Part shown: positions 43,704 through 52,456 of the stretch, in pieces
Layout of the letters: each line of letters begins with the position of its first letter
Position numbering within the stretch: position 1 is the stretch's first letter
Assembly (NCBI GenBank): GCA_016703895.1
Contig: JADJBE010000001.1
Location: 874,556 to 938,555, forward strand
Source of the DNA: Pseudomonadota bacterium
Lineage (GTDB): Bacteria > Pseudomonadota > Gammaproteobacteria > Steroidobacterales > Steroidobacteraceae
DNA length: 64,000 bases
Reading direction: 5' to 3'
The notes under the pieces: generated by a model
Told to the model about the DNA's origin: nothing
The model's database searches: none
Seen by the model: the letters and a program-made list of their open reading frames with translations, nothing else
Position numbers and translations under genes: made by a program

Positions 43704-45370
43704 CTCTTGGGCAATTGATCTCGCAACGCGCGGCGCAGAATTTTGCCGACATTGCTCTTGGGCAGCTCATCGCGGAAGTAGACGTGCTTCGGTGCCTTGT
43801 AGCCTGTCAGGGATTCTCGGCAATGGGCGATCACGGCCGCTTCTGTCAGGGTCGGGTCTTTGCGCACCACGAACAACGCGACCACTTCGCCTGAGCGTTC
43901 GTCAGACTGCGCGACAGCAGCGGCTTCCAGCACACCCGGGTGAGTCACCGCAATGCTCTCGACCTCATTCGGATAGACGTTGAAGCCAGACACCAGGATC
44001 ATGTCTTTCTTGCGATCCTCGATATAGACGTAACCTTGCGCGTCGATCCGCCCGATGTCGCCCGTCTTGAGCCAGCCGTCCGCCAGCATCACCTTGGCAG
44101 TTTCGTCGGGGCGATTCCAATAGCCGACCATGACCTGCGGCCCGCGCACACATATCTCGCCCACTTGATCGATGCCAAGTTCGGCGCCGGCGTCATCGCG
44201 GATCGAGATATCCGTCGAGGAGATTGGCAGACCGATGGAGCCGTTGAAATCAACGTTTGGAATGTTGATACAGGCCGCCGGTGATGTCTCGGTGAGGCCC
44301 CAGGCCTGGGTGAGAACCTTGCCGGTGACCGCCTTCCAGCGTTTGGCCACCGTTTCCTGCACGGCCATGCCGCCGCCTAAAGTTACACGCAGCGTACTGA
44401 AGTCGAGCTTGTCGAACCCCGGCGTGTGCAGCAGCGCGTTGAATAAAGTATTCACGCCACTGATGAACTGGAACGGATAGCGCTTGAGCTCCTTGACGAA
44501 CGCAGGAAAGTCGCGCGGATTGACGATCAATATATTGCGCCAGCCGAGCCGCAGAAAAAGTAGGCAGTTAGCAGTTAGTGCAAAGATATGATAGAGCGGT
44601 AGTGCAGTGATGAGCGTGCCGCGCCCTTGCAGAAAGCTCGACTCGATCCATTCGTTCGACTGCAGCACGTTGGCAACCATGTTGCCATGGCTCAGCATGG
44701 CGCCCTTGGCGACACCGGTGGTGCCGCCCGTATATTGCAGAAAAGCGAGATCGTCGAGGCTGAGCGGCGTGTCCCGCGGTGTCTGTCCGGCACTCATTCG
44801 CAGCACCTCACAGAACTCGCGCGCGCCGGCCAATTGGTAGGACGGCACCTGCTTGCGAAGGTGTCGCACGACAAAGTTCACGACGGCGCCCTGCAGAAAG
44901 CCGAGCATGCCGCCGACGCTGGTGGTCAGAACGTGTTTGATCTCGGTATGGGCGATGACTTCCTCGAGGACGTGTGCAAAATTCTCCAGGATGACAATGA
45001 CCGTGGCGCCGGAATCCGTGAGCTGATGCTCGAGCTCGCGCGGCGTATACAGCGGATTGGTATTCACGACCGTGCCGCCGGCGCGCAAGACACCGCACAC
45101 CGCGATCGGGTACTGCAGGATGTTAGGCATCATGACGGCGACGCGATCGCCTTTCTGGATGCCCGCGGTCTGTTGCAGCCAGGCGGCGAAGGCCGCCGAC
45201 TGCTGGTCCAGCTCACGGTAGCTGAGCTCCGTGCCCATCTGTACATAGGCCACATGGTCGGCGTGCTCTTTGAGCGAGCTGTCGATCAGATGTGTTAGCG
45301 ATCGGTATTCGCTGACATCGATGGTCGGCCGTACGCCTGCCGGATAGGACTTGAGCCAGTGCTTTTCCAC
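43700..45370 (-). CDS. fadD: Long-chain fatty acid-CoA ligase
   Basis: Activates fatty acids to acyl-CoA for beta-oxidation. 556 aa: AMP-binding P-loop YTGGTTGVAKGAMLSHGN near residue 210, TSPAACINIP, the adenylate region GWLKTGDIGRIDAQGYVYIEDRKK near 430 (the FadD linker) and the C-terminal Lys in SNVGKILRR. The open frame extends about 70 codons further, but the GTG at 45370 gives the family N-terminus (MEKHWLKSYPAGV). It sits 10 bases after tesA on the same strand. Confidence 0.93.
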   Translation of the reverse strand: MEKHWLKSYPAGVRPTIDVSEYRSLTHLIDSSLKEHADHVAYVQMGTELSYRELDQQSAAFAAWLQQTAGIQKGDRVAVMMPNILQYPIAVCGVLRAGGTVVNTNPLYTPRELEHQLTDSGATVIVILENFAHVLEEVIAHTEIKHVLTTSVGGMLGFLQGAVVNFVVRHLRKQVPSYQLAGAREFCEVLRMSAGQTPRDTPLSLDDLAFLQYTGGTTGVAKGAMLSHGNMVANVLQSNEWIESSFLQGRGTLITALPLYHIFALTANCLLFLRLGWRNILIVNPRDFPAFVKELKRYPFQFISGVNTLFNALLHTPGFDKLDFSTLRVTLGGGMAVQETVAKRWKAVTGKVLTQAWGLTETSPAACINIPNVDFNGSIGLPISSTDISIRDDAGAELGIDQVGEICVRGPQVMVGYWNRPDETAKVMLADGWLKTGDIGRIDAQGYVYIEDRKKDMILVSGFNVYPNEVESIAVTHPGVLEAAAVAQSDERSGEVVALFVVRKDPTLTEAAVIAHCRESLTGYKAPKHVYFRDELPKSNVGKILRRALRDQLPKS

Positions 45371-45380
45371 GAGTGAGCCT

Positions 45381-46046
45381 CTATCGCTTTTTGAGGAGTG
45401 GTTTGAGTTTGGGCCACAGATTATCCAATAGAAAGGGCTGTGCTTTGGCATTGGGATGAATGCCGTCAGCCTGCATCCGCGCGGGATCGAGTGCGACGAA
45501 GTCGAGGAAGAACGGTACGAACGCCAGTTTGTAGCGCTCAGCAATCGTCGAGAAGATGGCTTCGAAGTCGCGGCTGTAGCGCGGGCCATAATTCGGCGGG
45601 ATTTTCATGCCCACCAGCACTACGCGTGTGCCACTGGCGTGCGCTCGCTCCACCATTGCCACCAGGTTGGCGCGGCTGGCACCGAGAGGCAGGCCGCGCA
45701 GTCCATCGTTGCCGCCTAACTCGATGATCAGGATGCTGGGCTTGTGCAGGGCAAGCGCGCGCGGCAGCCGGGTGGCCGCGCCGCGCGTAGTCTCGCCGCT
45801 GACGCTGGCGTTGACGACGCGGTACCCGTACCCTTGGCGTTGGAGTCGTTGTTCGAGTAACGTGACCCAACCCTGTTCGACCTGGATGCCATAGCCTGCA
45901 CTGAGGCTGTCGCCCATCACGAGTATGGTTGGCGCAGCCTTGGCTGCAGCGGCTCCCACGGCCTGCGCGAACGTCGGGCCGGCCCCAGCAAGACACAGAG
46001 CGAGTGCCAGCAGGGCCCGCGCCGAGACGTGAATGAAGTCTGACAT
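45381..46046 (-). CDS. tesA: Periplasmic SGNH esterase/lysophospholipase-thioesterase
   Basis: GDSL-family hydrolase of about 221 aa. Signal peptide (ALLALALCLAGAGPTFA), block I VMGDSLSAGYG with the catalytic Ser, block III ELGGNDGLRGLP and block V DGIHPNAKAQ with the catalytic Asp/His. ATG at 46046 begins the signal peptide; an upstream in-frame start is less likely. Its start overlaps the divergent ybbA start by 14 bases, an arrangement shared with tesA-ybbA of enterobacteria. Confidence 0.93.
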   Translation of the reverse strand: MSDFIHVSARALLALALCLAGAGPTFAQAVGAAAAKAAPTILVMGDSLSAGYGIQVEQGWVTLLEQRLQRQGYGYRVVNASVSGETTRGAATRLPRALALHKPSILIIELGGNDGLRGLPLGASRANLVAMVERAHASGTRVVLVGMKIPPNYGPRYSRDFEAIFSTIAERYKLAFVPFFLDFVALDPARMQADGIHPNAKAQPFLLDNLWPKLKPLLKKR

Positions 46047-46722
46047 TGTTCTCAAAGCGGAAAACCTCACCAAACAGGTTACCAGTCCCGAAGGTCCGCT
46101 GACGATTCTGCGTGACGTCTCGTTTGACATCTACGCGGGTGAATCAGTTGCCATCGTCGGCGCTTCTGGTGCCGGAAAATCGACCCTATTGGCCCTGTTG
46201 GCCGGCCTCGACACGCCCAGTGCCGGTCGGGTCATGCTGGCGGGTATCGATGTCACCAACCTAGATGAGGATGGGCGCGCGAAACTGCGTGCTGAGCGGG
46301 TCGGTTTTGTCTTTCAGTCGTTTCACCTGGTGCAGTCTCTGACGGCGCTGGAGAACGTGATGCTGCCGCTGGAGCTGGCCGGTCGCCGCGATGCACGGCC
46401 TGCGGCGCTCGATACCTGTGAACGGGTGGGACTGGCTAGCCGTACTGGACACTATCCGCGGCAACTGTCGGGGGGCGAGCAACAACGTGTCGCCATTGCG
46501 CGCGCCTTCGTAACCCAACCCGCGGTGTTGTTTGCTGACGAACCGACCGGCAATCTCGACACCGTGACCGGCGAGAAGATTGTCTCGTTGTTGTTCGAGC
46601 TAAACGCCAATTCCCGCACGACGCTCGTACTGGTGACCCACGACCGTGAGCTGGCGCGGCGTTGTTCTAGGATTCTGGAATTGTCTGGTGGGGAGCTCCT
46701 ACCCGAACAGGCGGTTGCATGA
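46033..46722 (+). CDS. ybbA: ABC transporter ATP-binding protein YbbA
   Basis: 229-residue ATPase of the MacB/LolD group: Walker A GASGAGKST near residue 43, signature LSGGEQQRVAIARA near 145 and Walker B VLFADEPTGNLD near 168. Overlaps ybbP by four bases and forms a transporter with it. Substrate unknown. Confidence 0.93.
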   Translation: MKSDIVLKAENLTKQVTSPEGPLTILRDVSFDIYAGESVAIVGASGAGKSTLLALLAGLDTPSAGRVMLAGIDVTNLDEDGRAKLRAERVGFVFQSFHLVQSLTALENVMLPLELAGRRDARPAALDTCERVGLASRTGHYPRQLSGGEQQRVAIARAFVTQPAVLFADEPTGNLDTVTGEKIVSLLFELNANSRTTLVLVTHDRELARRCSRILELSGGELLPEQAVA

Positions 46723-49214
46723 TCCGCCGCGCGGTGCCCCTGGCACTTCGCACGCTGGTGCGGGAGTGGCACTCGGGCGAATTGAGTATCGTCTTGCTTG
46801 CTTTGACGGTGGCCGTCGCTGCCCTGACCGGCGTGGGCTTTCTGGTCTCGCGCATTGGCGCCGCAGTCGACTTGCAGGCCAACGAAGTACTGGCGGCGGA
46901 CCTGCGGCTGGAATCGACGCGGCCCATTGGTCCACGCTATGTCGACGAAGCGCGCCAACGTGGTCTGCAGGTGGTCGAGTCGACCGGGCTACTGAGTGTC
47001 GTTTTCCAGGGTGACGAGAGTCAGTTGTCCAATCTGCGTGCGGTGACAGCCGGCTACCCGCTGCGCGGCCAAGTGATGTTGGCGGACACGGCATTCGGGC
47101 AGTCGAGTCCGGCCGCCGATATTCCAGCCCCAGGCGAGGCCTGGCCCGAATCCAAGCTGTTAGCAGCGATTGGGGCTGAGGTGGGTTCAGAGCTCGCGAT
47201 CGGTGCCGCCCGCTTCAAAGTGACGCGCGTGCTGATCACACGACCAGACCAGGGCGCGACCTTTGCCGATCTCGCGCCCTCTATCCTGATCAACGCCGCA
47301 GACCTGCCGGCCACGCAGTTGATTCAGCCGGGCAGCCGTGTCAGTTACGCCATGTTGTTTGCGGGCGCGCCGACTGCCGTGCAGTCCTTGCGGGACTGGC
47401 TCGATGTTGCCAAGACGCCGAGTGAGCGTTTGCTCGATATCAGCGAATCCACGCCGCAGATCAAAACTGCGATCGACCGCGCCGGCCGGTTTCTGAGTCT
47501 CGCGAGCCTGGTTGCCGTGCTGCTCTGCGCGATCGCGGTGGCCATGGCAGCGCGCCGCTACGTGCAGCGCCATCTCGACTCGGTAGCCTTGATGAAAACA
47601 CTGGGTGCCTCGCGCGCGTTCACGCTGACAGTTAGCTTGCTGCAACTGCTGCTGATCGGTCTCGTCGCGGCGCTGATTGGGTCGCTGCTTGGCTTTGCGG
47701 CTCAGGCGGGACTTGTCGTTGTGCTCAAGGACTTGCTCAAGGGTGAGTTGCCGCCGGCCGATTGGGCGCCCGTGTGGATCGGCTTCTTGACGGCGATAGC
47801 CATACTGGCTGGTTTTGCGTTGCCGCCGCTGCTGCAATTGTCGCGGACACCCGCGCTGCGCGTGCTGCGTCGCGACGTGGGTCCACCGCCGCTCTTGGTC
47901 ATGCTGGCGTTTGGACCAGCGGTCGCGGCAGTGCTGTTCCTGATCTACTGGGTCGTGCGTGACGTGCCGATTTTTCTGGGTTTCACGCTCGGCCTGACCG
48001 CGTTTCTGGCCTTGTTGGCCTTGGTCGGTTGGCTGCTGGTGCGCTTCACCAACAGCATGCGTGGCGGTGTGGGTGTGGCCTGGCGCTACGGGATCGCCAA
48101 CCTGGGACGTCGCCGTATCGAGAGCGTCGTGCAATTGACCGCGTTTGGCTGCGGGATCATGGTCTTGTTGTTGTTGGCGGTGGTGCGCAACGACTTGCTG
48201 AGCGACTGGCGCAAGAGTCTGCCGAGCGACATACCCAACTATTTCTTCATCAATATTCCGCCCGAGGAGCGCACGGCATTCGTGGAGTTCCTGCGCGAGC
48301 GTGGCGCGCAGACCTCGCGAGCGTTGCCGATGATCCGCGCGCGGCTGACCGGGATCAACGGGCGTGGTGTCGAAGACACGCCGTTTGCCGATGCGCGCGG
48401 CCAGGGCTTTGCCAATCGCGAACAGAACATCACCTGGACACGTGAGCTGGGTCCGGACAACCAGATCGTGGCGGGCCGGTGGTTCGCCGATGACGACGTC
48501 GGCAAGGCGCTGGTATCGATCTCGACCGAGTTTCAGGAGGCGTTGGGGCTGGTGCTCGGTGATCGCCTCGAGTTTGACGTTGCCGGCGAGACCTTCGAAG
48601 CCACGGTGAGTAGCGTGCGCAAGGTGAAGTGGGACAGCTTCCAGCCGAATTTCTTTCTGGTCTTCCCGCCGGGCCCACTCGATGGCACTGCTGGCACCTG
48701 GATGACCAGTGCGTATTTCCACCCGACCAGCTCGCGCAGCCTGGCCGAATTGGTGCGCCGCTTCCCGAGCGTTTCGGTGTTCGATCTCGACGATCTGCTC
48801 GTGCAGGTACGTAGTGTGATCGATAAAGCGGCGCTCGCAGTACAAAGTGTCTTTCTGTTTACGTTGTTAGCCGGTCTCGTAGTGCTATTGGCAGCGGTGC
48901 AAGCGAGCCGTGACGAGCGGCGCTATGAGAGCGCAATGCTCCGAACCTTGGGAGCTAACCGGCGGACTGTCCAGCAAGGCATCCTTGCCGAGTTCGCGAC
49001 CCTGGGGGTTCTGTCGGGGTTATTAGCCGCCGTGGGCGCATCGATTGCCGGTTTTTTTATTGCGCGGCATGTACTCAACGTGCCGTACTCACCCGACCCC
49101 TGGGTCTGGTTGATAGGCGTGGTGGGCGGTGGGTTGCTGGTTGCCACGGCCGGTTGGCTGGCAACGCGATCCGTTGTCAATCAGCCACCGCTGGTCACGC
49201 TGCGGGGTGGCTGA
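46719..49214 (+). CDS. ybbP: FtsX-like ABC permease YbbP
   Basis: 831 aa permease with about ten membrane helices: one N-terminal, clusters near residues 255-370, 395-440 and 475-500, and a C-terminal set (720-820). The large periplasmic loop precedes the first FtsX domain. YbbA-YbbP is conserved beside tesA but not firmly assigned; a role in lipid or lipoprotein handling is speculative. Intact, unlike the next gene. Confidence 0.92.
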   Translation: MIRRAVPLALRTLVREWHSGELSIVLLALTVAVAALTGVGFLVSRIGAAVDLQANEVLAADLRLESTRPIGPRYVDEARQRGLQVVESTGLLSVVFQGDESQLSNLRAVTAGYPLRGQVMLADTAFGQSSPAADIPAPGEAWPESKLLAAIGAEVGSELAIGAARFKVTRVLITRPDQGATFADLAPSILINAADLPATQLIQPGSRVSYAMLFAGAPTAVQSLRDWLDVAKTPSERLLDISESTPQIKTAIDRAGRFLSLASLVAVLLCAIAVAMAARRYVQRHLDSVALMKTLGASRAFTLTVSLLQLLLIGLVAALIGSLLGFAAQAGLVVVLKDLLKGELPPADWAPVWIGFLTAIAILAGFALPPLLQLSRTPALRVLRRDVGPPPLLVMLAFGPAVAAVLFLIYWVVRDVPIFLGFTLGLTAFLALLALVGWLLVRFTNSMRGGVGVAWRYGIANLGRRRIESVVQLTAFGCGIMVLLLLAVVRNDLLSDWRKSLPSDIPNYFFINIPPEERTAFVEFLRERGAQTSRALPMIRARLTGINGRGVEDTPFADARGQGFANREQNITWTRELGPDNQIVAGRWFADDDVGKALVSISTEFQEALGLVLGDRLEFDVAGETFEATVSSVRKVKWDSFQPNFFLVFPPGPLDGTAGTWMTSAYFHPTSSRSLAELVRRFPSVSVFDLDDLLVQVRSVIDKAALAVQSVFLFTLLAGLVVLLAAVQASRDERRYESAMLRTLGANRRTVQQGILAEFATLGVLSGLLAAVGASIAGFFIARHVLNVPYSPDPWVWLIGVVGGGLLVATAGWLATRSVVNQPPLVTLRGG

Positions 49215-49222
49215 GCTGATGT

Positions 49223-50993
49223 ATGCCCATGCCTGAGCAACCCTTGGAAGCCCCGCGCGAGCCTCACAACCCTGAGTTTGTGGCGCATCTGTTGCGCACG
49301 CCACTGCGGCGTAAAATGGTTGGCTGGTATGACCCGCGCGTGCTGGCGCAGTCTGCCTGGTTGGTGACGATCGCCAATCTGTTTGGCCGCCATTCTGACA
49401 CCCGCTTGATAGAAGCGCTGTCCACGCAGCCACAGCACTGGTTCGACTACTCGGATGCCGCCGACGAGACTGGCGATTTCTGGCTCGATTACGTCAGCGA
49501 TATCGGCGATGGTTGGAATTCTACCTATGCGGTGGCTAGTGCGGTCGCGGAACCTGAGCTGATCGTTCGCGACGCCAACGGGCTAGCGCTGAGTACGCGC
49601 CCAGGCAAGGTGCTGGTATTCGGGGGTGATGAGGTCTACCCCTACCCATCGCGCGGAGTATGAGGCGCGCGCCGAGCGTCCCTACGCGACCGCCTTGGCG
49701 GGCCGTGCCGCGCGGCCGGATATTTACGCCATACCCGGCAATCACGACTGGTATGACAGCCTGATCGCGTTTTCACGCTGCTTCTGCCGGCCCGAGCGTG
49801 GCTTCGCCGGGTGCCAGACGCGCCAGACACGTAGCTATTTCGCTATGCGTTTGCCACAGGACTGGTGGCTGTTAGCGATCGATCTGCAGCTGGGTGCTGA
49901 TCTTGACGAGCCGCAGGTACAGTACTTTCAGCGTGTTGCGGCTGATATGAGTGCGACCGCCCGGGTCATACTCTGTGTGCCGGAGCCGCGCTGGATACTC
50001 GAAGACGCCTATCCGCAGCACTCCACCTACAGCGAGAGCGCGACGGTCGAGTTTCTCGAGAGCCGGATTTTGAAGCGACATGCCGAGGTGTTTCTGACTG
50101 GCGACCTGCATCTCTACAAAAGACACGCGAACGCCGCGGGCATACAGAAGATCACCGCTGGCGGCGGTGGCGCGTTCTTGCACCCGACGCATGCACCCGC
50201 GACACACACGCTGCGCGATGGCTTCACGCAGCAGGCGGCTTATCCGGACGAAAAGACCTCGTCGAGGCTCGCCTGGCGGAATTTCCTGTTTCCGTTCCTC
50301 AATCCGAAGTACCTGCCGATATCGGCGTTTCTGTACGCGATGTCGGCATGGTTTGCCTCGGCCAGCCTACAAGTAGCCGATACCGTGGATCTGCCCACGG
50401 CGCTCAATGCGGCAGTGCGAGCCGCGATTCGCGATCCCTTCTATGGTCTGTGGCTGATCGTGTTTGTCGCAGCATTTATATTCTTTACGGACACACATGT
50501 GCGCTGGTGGCGGGTAATCGGTGGTGTTTGCCATGCTGTGGCCCATCTAGCCGCCGCGTTCGGGCTCGGCTGGCTCAGCCTGCTGGTGACGACCAGAGGC
50601 TTCGGGCTGGAGTTTGGGACGGTGTCCCAACTGTTAGTGGCTGGCAGCCTGACTTTCGTACTCGGGGGAATAGTAGGAGCCTTGATTCTGGGTCTTTATC
50701 TGTTTATTTCAGTGCAAGGCTTTGGGCGACACGCTAACGAAGCGTTTGCTAGCTTGCGGATCGAGGATTTCAAGCATTGGGTGCGTTTGCGGGTCGATGC
50801 AGCGGGGAGTTTGAGCATTTTCGCAATTGCGATTGATCGAGTGCCGCGTCAATGGCGAGCGAGTGAGCGGGCCGGCGCGCGAGTCGAGTTAGCCGACGAC
50901 CCCGTAGCACCGCGCCGCGGCTCATTGATCGGGTCGTTATCAGCAGTTCGCGTCGCTCCTGAGGAACCTTTGGCGGTTACCGCTGACAAATAA
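49223..50993 (+). pseudogene. Frameshifted metallophosphoesterase with C-terminal membrane domain
   Basis: The first frame (from 49223) runs through WFDYSDAADETGDFWLDYVSDIGDG to VLVFGGDEVYPYPSRG and stops near 49663. The rest continues in another frame from EYEARAERPY, with IYAIPGNHDWYD (metal-binding N-H-D) and FLTGDLHLYKRH. The join is at about 49655-49660. The DxGDG and GNHDWYD motifs are those of calcineurin-like phosphoesterases. The C-terminal part has several membrane helices (about 50340-50730). A 2-base loss or 1-base gain restores the frame. It is 8 bases after ybbP. Confidence 0.8.
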
Positions 50994-50996
50994 ACA

Positions 50997-51024
50997 TTGC
51001 AGCAGTCCACAAACTGGGTACAAA
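50997..51024 (+). promoter_or_regulatory. Candidate promoter of the 51114 gene
   Basis: TTGCAG (50997-51002), 16 bases, TACAAA (51019-51024), about 80 bases upstream of a strong AGGAGG (51104-51109) that precedes the ATG at 51114. Confidence 0.35.
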
Positions 51025-51113
51025 ATGCAGCATACGTGGCCTACTCGCTAACTAATTGCGACACGAGGCTGCTAAAAAGGTTAGTATTGCACTGTTAGCG
51101 TTTAGGAGGACTC

Positions 51114-51350
51114 ATGGCAAAGAAGAAAGCAAAGGCGGTAAAGCCCGCTCGCTTAGGTAAGGCTTGGACAGCGACGGACGTGGCCAAGCTGCGTTCACTG
51201 GCGAAGCAAAAGCTGTCGGCTCGCGCCGCAGCAGAGAAACTGGGTCGCACACGCGGCTCGGTCGCGCAGAAGGCTCTGTTGCTCGGAATTTCATTCCGCG
51301 CAATCAATCAGCCGAAGCGCGCCGCAAGAAGTAAGCGGCCGACGGCGTAG
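51114..51350 (+). CDS. Small basic SANT/HTH-like protein
   Basis: 78 aa, very Lys/Arg/Ala-rich. LGKAWTATDVAKLRSLAKQKLSARAAAEKLGRTRGSVAQKALLLG (residues 15-60) reads as three helices with a W at the start, like a Myb/SANT or GcrA-type DNA-binding motif. A perfect AGGAGG lies four bases before the ATG, stronger than any other ribosome site I saw here. Similar small proteins are common in alphaproteobacteria, so transfer is possible. Probably nucleic-acid-binding; no target known. Confidence 0.78.
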   Translation: MAKKKAKAVKPARLGKAWTATDVAKLRSLAKQKLSARAAAEKLGRTRGSVAQKALLLGISFRAINQPKRAARSKRPTA

Positions 51351-51385
51351 CCGCGCGGGCTGCAATGCCCGCGCGCTATGGCCGG

Positions 51386-52144
51386 CTAGCGACCCACGTT
51401 CAGGCGCACCCAGGCGGCTGGCGTGCCTTCCCGGCGCATATTCAGGCCTTCAAGGGTCAGCAAATAGTCGCCAGCACCGAAGGCTGCTGGGTTCAGTTGC
51501 AGTCGCACATGCCCGTTCGAGTCTTTGAGCATGTTGTCCAGGATCGCGACGCGTCCGTGGTTCACCCGATCGATTACCACACGAAACGTACTGTATTTGG
51601 TCTGCGTGACCTCGATCTTGAGTTCGGTCATTTGTCCAGCTGCCAGGTCGACGCTGGTCGCGCTCGCGGCGCTGACAAGCGACGGTTGCACAATAATGGG
51701 ACGTGACGAGCTAGTTGGCGCAATCGGGCGCTCAATCACTTCTTGCTTCAGTTTTGCAATCAAGCCCGATTGATCGGAGACCTTGCTGCCCAACAAGACA
51801 GCAACAACCAACAGGCTGGCGCACACCGCCGCAATGCCAGCGATAAACGGTAGTTGCTGCCAAAAGCGTGTTGGTTTCTCGGCCCAAGGCTCAGGCGTGC
51901 CGCTAACTTCAAGCAACCGCAAGCCCGAGTGCACGCGGTCGGCGAAGCCTAACTCATCGAGCACGGCAGGATTGGCACGGACGAACCGTTCAAACTCGCT
52001 CGCGCCTTTGGGTGGCAGCGAGCCCGCCAGGTAGCGCTCGACGATCTGGTTGCGCCCGATGAATTCGCGGTCCATCGTGGCGTGCGGCGACTCAGTAGGT
52101 GTCACGGATTTGGTAGCGGTAGTATCGGCGTATGTGGTTGGCAT
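51386..52144 (-). CDS. Single-pass membrane protein, anti-sigma-like layout
   Basis: 252 aa: cytoplasmic N-terminal region with IVERYLAGSLPPKGASEFERFVRANP (residues 34-60), which resembles the helical start of anti-sigma or zinc-finger-less regulators. One membrane helix follows (about 95-117), then a periplasmic part with beta-type sequence (FRVVIDRVNHGRVAILDNML ... GAGDYLLTLEGLN). No sigma factor gene is adjacent. Function unknown; the anti-sigma idea rests on layout only. Confidence 0.65.
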   Translation of the reverse strand: MPTTYADTTATKSVTPTESPHATMDREFIGRNQIVERYLAGSLPPKGASEFERFVRANPAVLDELGFADRVHSGLRLLEVSGTPEPWAEKPTRFWQQLPFIAGIAAVCASLLVVAVLLGSKVSDQSGLIAKLKQEVIERPIAPTSSSRPIIVQPSLVSAASATSVDLAAGQMTELKIEVTQTKYSTFRVVIDRVNHGRVAILDNMLKDSNGHVRLQLNPAAFGAGDYLLTLEGLNMRREGTPAAWVRLNVGR

Positions 52145-52456
52145 GGTGCGTTGCGATGCGTGCGGCGCTTCTCAGCGGTCTGGATGGGGGACATATCATG
52201 CAGGCGACGCAACAACGCCATCCGCCATTCCGGCCGTAGTCGCGCGTTGGGGAAATTGCGGCGCACCGCGTGATATTGCGACAGCAACCGTTCCAAGCCG
52301 ACGTTCCGCCTCACAAAATGGCTGCAATTCCTGGGCAGAAGTGGGATCTGTATCGCGATTGAGCCACTATGTTGGATAAATCCGTAAACCCGGTAGCGTT
52401 GGTTACCGCGTTCAATGAGGCAGCGCGCCTCGCGCCACCCGTATTCAGAGGTATTC
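52145..52456. other. Intergenic region between divergent genes
   Basis: About 310 bases. A minus-strand frame crosses it (52102-52458), but its composition is Arg/Pro/His-rich and it overlaps the start of the 51386 gene, so I do not call it. It must hold promoters for both neighbours; I see no clear -35/-10 pair. A CGGTA/TACCG pair near 52390-52410 is the only hairpin noted. Confidence 0.5.

Noticed and set aside
47187..48845. 552-codon open frame antisense to ybbP
   Set aside because: His/Gln/Arg-rich composition and no motif. It mirrors the codon-position bias of ybbP on the other strand.
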